Positions 14,257 through 17,733 of a stretch of 17,733 bases of DNA are shown here, one piece after another. Below the pieces are notes generated by a model that did not search any database, was not told where the DNA came from, and saw only the letters and a program-made list of their open reading frames with translations. How positions within the stretch are numbered: the stretch's first letter is position 1; each line of letters starts with the position of its first letter. The translations under genes and the position numbers were made by a program. Source of the DNA: JAUMXJ01 sp041781135 (lineage in GTDB: Bacteria; Bacillota; Clostridia; Peptostreptococcales; Acidaminobacteraceae); assembly GCA_041781135.1 (NCBI GenBank), contig JBHAZV010000043.1:1-17733 (forward strand), given 5' to 3'.

Positions 14257-15429
14257 ATGGGCAAGGATTTAGTAAAACAGATTATTGGAAAGACGTTTAT
14301 GGATATCGCCGAAGGTCTTGAGACCGGCAGCTTTGGCGGCAAGATAAAAGTCGGCTTAACTACTCTCGGCAGTGAACATGGCGTGGATAATCTCGTGCGC
14401 GGAGCTGAGAGCGTTTCGGGCGAAATCGAGGTAGTTTTGATTGGCCCAAAAGCTGACACTAAGCTCGAACAGTTTGAGGCGAATACCGAGGCGGAGGTGC
14501 AGAGCAAACTCGAAGAATTGCTTGACAGCGGTTATATCAGTGCGTGTGTGACAATGCATTATAATTTCCCGATAGGCATTTCTACGGTGGGCAGAGTCAT
14601 CACTCCCGGCAGAGGCAAGGAGATGTACCTTGCGACAACTACCGGCACATCGTCGCCGCACAGAACAGAAGCAATGGTTATCAATGCGATCAGCGGCATT
14701 GCGACCGCAAAGGCGATGGGCATTGTAAAGCCGAGGGTTGGCATACTGAATTTAGACGGCGCAAGGCAGGTGGAGCGCATACTTATGCAGCTTAAAGACG
14801 GCGGATACGACATAAATTTCAGTGAGTCCCAGCGCGCCGACCGCGGCGTGGTGATGCGCGGAAACGACCTGCTTATGGGTACGCCGGATGTAATGGTGAT
14901 GGATACTCTCACCGGAAATGTAATGATGAAGGTATTCTCATCGTACAGCACAGGCGGCGACTACGAAGCGATGGGTTATGGCTATGGTCCGGGTGTCGGC
15001 AAGGATATGAAGCGCATTGTGCTTATTCTATCGAGGGCATCGGGAAGTCCTGTGGTTGCAAATGCGATAAGGTATGGCGCTGCGCTCGCAAAGGGCAGGC
15101 TTATTGATATTGCGCATGCCGAGTTTGCCGCAGCCGAAAAAGCAGGGCTGAGCGCACTGACGGCAGCGGCTTCAAAACCTGCCAAGGCGGAGGCTGCCGA
15201 AACTGAGGTCGCTGCGCCTGCAAAAGAAGTAGTAACAGGGCAGATAGCCGGTGTGGATATAATGGATCTCGAAGACGCCGTGCGCGCTCTTTGGAAGGTC
15301 GGTATCTACGCGGAGAGCGGCATGGGCTGCACCGGACCTATCGTAATGGTTCACGAAACAAAGATCGATGCTGCTGCCAAGGCGCTCGGCGAAGCTGGCT
15401 ATATTGCCAATGCAAAATCCGATTGCTGA
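14257..15429 (+). CDS. grdD: Glycine reductase component C subunit alpha (GrdD)
   Basis: Acetyl-phosphate-forming subunit of component C, related to the PlsX/phosphate acyltransferase fold. The 390-residue protein has Cys97 (S-A-C-V-T-M-H) and Cys358 (G-M-G-C-T-G-P), matching in place the two cysteines I recall as important in studied GrdD. An Ala/Lys/Glu-rich linker at ~300-330 joins the PlsX-like part to a C-terminal domain of ~60 residues. The ATG at 14257, with GGAG 6 nt upstream, is preferred to a longer frame from 14230 that would overlap grdC. Last gene of the operon. Confidence 0.94.
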   Translation: MGKDLVKQIIGKTFMDIAEGLETGSFGGKIKVGLTTLGSEHGVDNLVRGAESVSGEIEVVLIGPKADTKLEQFEANTEAEVQSKLEELLDSGYISACVTMHYNFPIGISTVGRVITPGRGKEMYLATTTGTSSPHRTEAMVINAISGIATAKAMGIVKPRVGILNLDGARQVERILMQLKDGGYDINFSESQRADRGVVMRGNDLLMGTPDVMVMDTLTGNVMMKVFSSYSTGGDYEAMGYGYGPGVGKDMKRIVLILSRASGSPVVANAIRYGAALAKGRLIDIAHAEFAAAEKAGLSALTAAASKPAKAEAAETEVAAPAKEVVTGQIAGVDIMDLEDAVRALWKVGIYAESGMGCTGPIVMVHETKIDAAAKALGEAGYIANAKSDC

Positions 15430-15512
15430 TAGCGCAGCGATTGCAGATATATTACATAAGCATAAGCTAAATTGCGCATTATAAGCATAATTATAAGCGC
15501 AGTTGCAAATAA

Positions 15513-15567
15513 GAGGATGTCCTTTAAGATCTGAATCAGATTTTTGGGACATCCTCGAAAATTTTTT
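15513..15567. terminator. Terminator at end of the grd operon
   Basis: A 10-bp perfect outer stem, GAGGATGTCC (15513-15522) with GGACATCCTC (15547-15556), encloses an inner ATCTG/CAGAT hairpin and is followed by GAAAATTTTTT. It lies between converging genes and may also serve the minus-strand surface protein, though the T tract there is weaker. Confidence 0.85.
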
Positions 15568-15612
15568 ATGATTTGTTTTATGTCGTGTATCTATTTATTG
15601 TCGGAGAAGAAC

Positions 15613-17424
15613 TTACAGCGCTATTCTTCTGAATATTATACCGAGAGCAATTATCAGCAATCCTGCGCCGATATACCAAACTGCGCTGCTCTGCGCCGTA
15701 TATGGAAGAGAGAGCGGAACTTCTATGTCCAAATTTATCAGACCATTGGAGGTGGCAGATGTTCCTGTTACGCCGTCGAGCGGAACGCCTTCGCCGTCAA
15801 GTTCAAAGAGCGTCGTGGTCGAGATTGCAGTCGCAGTAGTCGTGATATAAACAGTTGTTTCATTTGCGACCGGCGCTGTGGTTGCAGCGGCAGTTGTCGC
15901 GGCAGCAGCAGTTGTTTCAGAGGTTTCCGTAGTTGATGCGGCTGAAATGATTTCGGTTGAAGGCATGGTGTTGTTAGAAGTTTCGGCTGTTGTTTCGGTT
16001 GAAGAGGCAGTAGTTTCGGTGGAGGCTGCGGTGGTTGTCTGTGCGCCGCCTCCTGCCGATGCAGAGGCATAGTGACCAACAAAATTTACAGTATCGGCTG
16101 TACCGCCTGCTGAACTGCTGCCGTAGAAGAGCTGTGCTTTATTGATAAATGTTCCGCTTGCTCCGTTAATGACCCTTGTGTGGTAGGAAACATTAAATGC
16201 AGTGACTTTGCCCTCTGTAGGTCCGTTTTCGCTGCAGTATGCAATAATTGCATTGGCCTGAGCCTGATTTATCTCGCTGCCTACGCGGTTGTTTACTTCT
16301 TGTTCAAATGCCTCTTTTCCTCCGAAAAACCCGTGGTATGTCGGCATCGCGCCGCCGGGAATATCGCCGAAGTAGACAATAATTCTATTATCATAGACGC
16401 CGGCGGTTATTTTACTGTTATTTTCGCAATTTGCTTTTAATTTCGAAAGGAAATCGTCATAAGATTCTCCCTCTTGTTTTTGAAGCATATCAAAATCGGT
16501 GATCCTCAAATCGTCGAACAGCCCGGAATCGCTCATTTTGGAGGTATCAAGCTGCATAGGAGCATACACGGAGGTCGATATTTTTATTCCTTTTGCAGCC
16601 TCGAAGCTTAGACCTTCAGGAAGTGTGTCGACAAGAAATGCGCCGTCTACCGGAGACATGCCGCTCACATTTTCATAAAACTTTTTGTATTGATCGTATC
16701 CGATGCGCACATTCCAGAAAATCAGATCTCTGATGCTCGGATCATTATCTGACTGGTATTTGTAGTATTGTCTGCCGTTTTTGCTAAATATGAGATCTTT
16801 TTCCGTAATCGGGTCTTTGCCGAGGATTTTTTCGTTTATTACTGTACCGCTGCCCGAACCGCCGGAGCTGCTTCCGCTGCCGGTGTCTGATGGAGTTTTT
16901 TCGACGACGGTGTATGTAGTTCCGTCAATTGCAGTGCTGCCTGAGTTTTGAGCAGAGCACTCAATAGCTACTTCGCCGCTGACAAATGTAAGGTTATGCT
17001 GCGTCAAATCGGCGTACACAATTTTTATTGAACTGTCATCGATATTCAGAGTGCCGATATTGATACTGCCGAGCCCTTCGACATTTGCGTAGAGCGGCTG
17101 GTCGGAAACCTGGTTTGCAGATGAAAAGACAGAACCAAAATTCAGCGGTATTTTAATATAATCCCCTGAAGCGACACTATTCCTTGTGAGATCAAGCCGC
17201 CATTTATAAGTAAGCTTAAGTCTGTCGCCGACTTTTATAGTTTCGTCCGCAGTTTGAAGGTCCTCGAAGCCGCTTCCGTAGTCTTTTTGCAGCTTGAATT
17301 CGATGTTTGCCGCGTCTGCGTGATCGACCGGCTCGGATTGTGTTACATTTCCGTAAACCAAAAAAATATGTGAAAAAACAATCGCAATAATGCATATTAT
17401 TGCTAAAAGCTTTGAATGTCGCAT
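15613..17424 (-). CDS. LPXTG-like anchored surface adhesin-like protein
   Basis: A 603-residue secreted protein with a cell-wall sorting signal; no orthologue is recognised. Residues 1-25 form a signal peptide (basic start, hydrophobic core). Residues ~38-165 look like a beta-sandwich adhesin domain (I-E-F-K-L-Q-K-D-Y-G, then G-D-Y-I-K-I-P-L). A Gly/Ser linker follows (179-194). A second beta-rich domain runs ~195-455 and includes F-L-V-D-T-L-P-E-G-L (263-272), typical of MSCRAMM-like surface proteins. Residues ~462-537 are Thr/Ala/Ser/Glu-rich, a stalk-like and probably glycosylatable region. The C-terminus is L-P-Y-T-A (573-577), a hydrophobic span and R-R near the end. The last motif position is Ala, not Gly. 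The ATG at 17424 follows AGGAGG by about 9 nt; the upstream ATG at 17448 lacks one. Ligand unknown. Confidence 0.85.
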   Translation of the reverse strand: MRHSKLLAIICIIAIVFSHIFLVYGNVTQSEPVDHADAANIEFKLQKDYGSGFEDLQTADETIKVGDRLKLTYKWRLDLTRNSVASGDYIKIPLNFGSVFSSANQVSDQPLYANVEGLGSINIGTLNIDDSSIKIVYADLTQHNLTFVSGEVAIECSAQNSGSTAIDGTTYTVVEKTPSDTGSGSSSGGSGSGTVINEKILGKDPITEKDLIFSKNGRQYYKYQSDNDPSIRDLIFWNVRIGYDQYKKFYENVSGMSPVDGAFLVDTLPEGLSFEAAKGIKISTSVYAPMQLDTSKMSDSGLFDDLRITDFDMLQKQEGESYDDFLSKLKANCENNSKITAGVYDNRIIVYFGDIPGGAMPTYHGFFGGKEAFEQEVNNRVGSEINQAQANAIIAYCSENGPTEGKVTAFNVSYHTRVINGASGTFINKAQLFYGSSSAGGTADTVNFVGHYASASAGGGAQTTTAASTETTASSTETTAETSNNTMPSTEIISAASTTETSETTAAAATTAAATTAPVANETTVYITTTATAISTTTLFELDGEGVPLDGVTGTSATSNGLINLDIEVPLSLPYTAQSSAVWYIGAGLLIIALGIIFRRIAL

Positions 17425-17495
17425 TGTAATTCTCCCTCCTGTCCGCATACACTTGCTGTGATTTGGCAGGACTACCGCCCTACCTTTTCGTGCTC

Positions 17496-17524
17496 AGTAT
17501 AGCGCTTTTATCGGCTCAAAGCAA
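17496..17524 (-). promoter_or_regulatory. Probable promoter of the surface protein
   Basis: On the minus strand TTGCTT (17524-17519) and TATACT (17501-17496) with a 17-bp spacer, about 70 bp before the ATG. Confidence 0.5.
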
Positions 17525-17575
17525 TTACTTGCTTAACATTATTATGTGAATTTTTTGTAGAAATTTGCTTAAAAA

Positions 17576-17615
17576 ATCAATGCGGTGATTAATGCGGGTA
17601 CAGCATTGATCCCGC
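17576..17615. repeat. Inverted repeat in divergent intergenic region
   Basis: ATCAATGC (17576-17583) is inverted as GCATTGAT (17603-17610); an overlapping GCGGG/CCCGC pair (17594-17598 and 17611-17615) could form instead. It lies between two divergent promoters and could be an operator; no regulator is known. Confidence 0.4.
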
Positions 17616-17646
17616 GTCGAAATCATTGGTTTTACCGTATAATCGT

Positions 17647-17675
17647 TTGTCCTTGCGCTAAAACTGCTATATAAT
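17647..17675 (+). promoter_or_regulatory. Promoter of the last gene
   Basis: TTGTCC (17647-17652) and TATAAT (17670-17675) with a 17-bp spacer. The predicted start (~17682) falls at the GGGGAG ribosome binding site (17682-17687). Confidence 0.65.
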
Positions 17676-17692
17676 GTATTCGGGGAGCGGCG

Positions 17693-17733
17693 ATGATTGA
17701 TTTTGATGTGACAGTCGATTTTGGAATAATAGA
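17693..17733 (+). CDS. Unidentified protein, 5' end only
   Basis: ATG at 17693 follows GGGGAG by 5 nt and a good promoter by 17 nt. Thirteen codons are visible (M-I-D-F-D-V-T-V-D-F-G-I-I) before the window ends. This is too short to name. Confidence 0.55.
   Translation, partial: MIDFDVTVDFGII

Noticed and set aside
15768..16082. Low-complexity Pro/Leu/Gln frame and the opposite Val/Ala frame
   Set aside because: These are other-frame readings of the Thr/Ala-rich stalk of the surface protein.

Overview
The window looks like chromosomal DNA of an anaerobic, amino-acid-fermenting member of the Clostridia. The evidence is a complete selenium-dependent glycine reductase operon, glycine riboswitches, strong AGGAGG ribosome binding sites, an LPXTG-like cell-wall anchored surface protein (Gram-positive envelope) and Firmicutes-type tRNAs with encoded CCA ends. 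No genus can be named from this sequence alone.

Layout. 1-120: the 3' tail of a 16S rRNA, followed almost at once by an intrinsic terminator instead of a 23S gene. 242-2324: phaE and phaC, the two subunits of a class III polyhydroxyalkanoate synthase. 2531-3511 (minus): an OGG1-type 8-oxoguanine DNA glycosylase with a promoter that predicts a leaderless mRNA. 3608-3925: tRNA-His, -Gln and -Lys with a consensus promoter and a terminator. 4012-5514 (minus): a YfcC/DcuC-type membrane transporter. 5515-5921: intergenic, with a promoter, paired dyads and a possible small RNA. 5852-6148: tRNA-Cys and -Arg with promoter and terminator. 6149-6710: apparently gene-free. 6734-7246: an orphan ECF transporter S component.

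7243-15567: the glycine reductase region. A promoter overlaps the end of the ECF gene and leads into a tandem glycine riboswitch. It is followed by grdX, trxB, trxA, grdE, grdA, grdB, grdC and grdD, all on the plus strand, and a strong terminator. grdA and grdB each contain one in-frame UGA that must be read as selenocysteine (Sec45 and Sec350), so simple ORF callers break both genes. NADPH reduces TrxB, which reduces TrxA. GrdE (pyruvoyl) and GrdB (Sec) bind and activate glycine; the carboxymethyl group moves to GrdA (Sec). GrdC/GrdD release acetyl phosphate, which can yield ATP through acetate kinase. The riboswitch couples expression to glycine. A terminator between grdB and grdC and hairpins between grdA and grdB suggest subunit-level tuning.

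15613-17424 (minus): a secreted, Thr-rich, LPYTA-anchored adhesin-like protein. 17647-17733: a promoter and the first 13 codons of an unidentified plus-strand gene.

The most interesting points are the isolated 16S tail, the two Sec codons with similar GG-loop hairpins, the internal terminator in the grd operon, the leaderless ogg promoter with a palindromic spacer, and a possible small RNA at 5657-5825. I found no clearly new multi-gene system, CRISPR array or insertion sequence.
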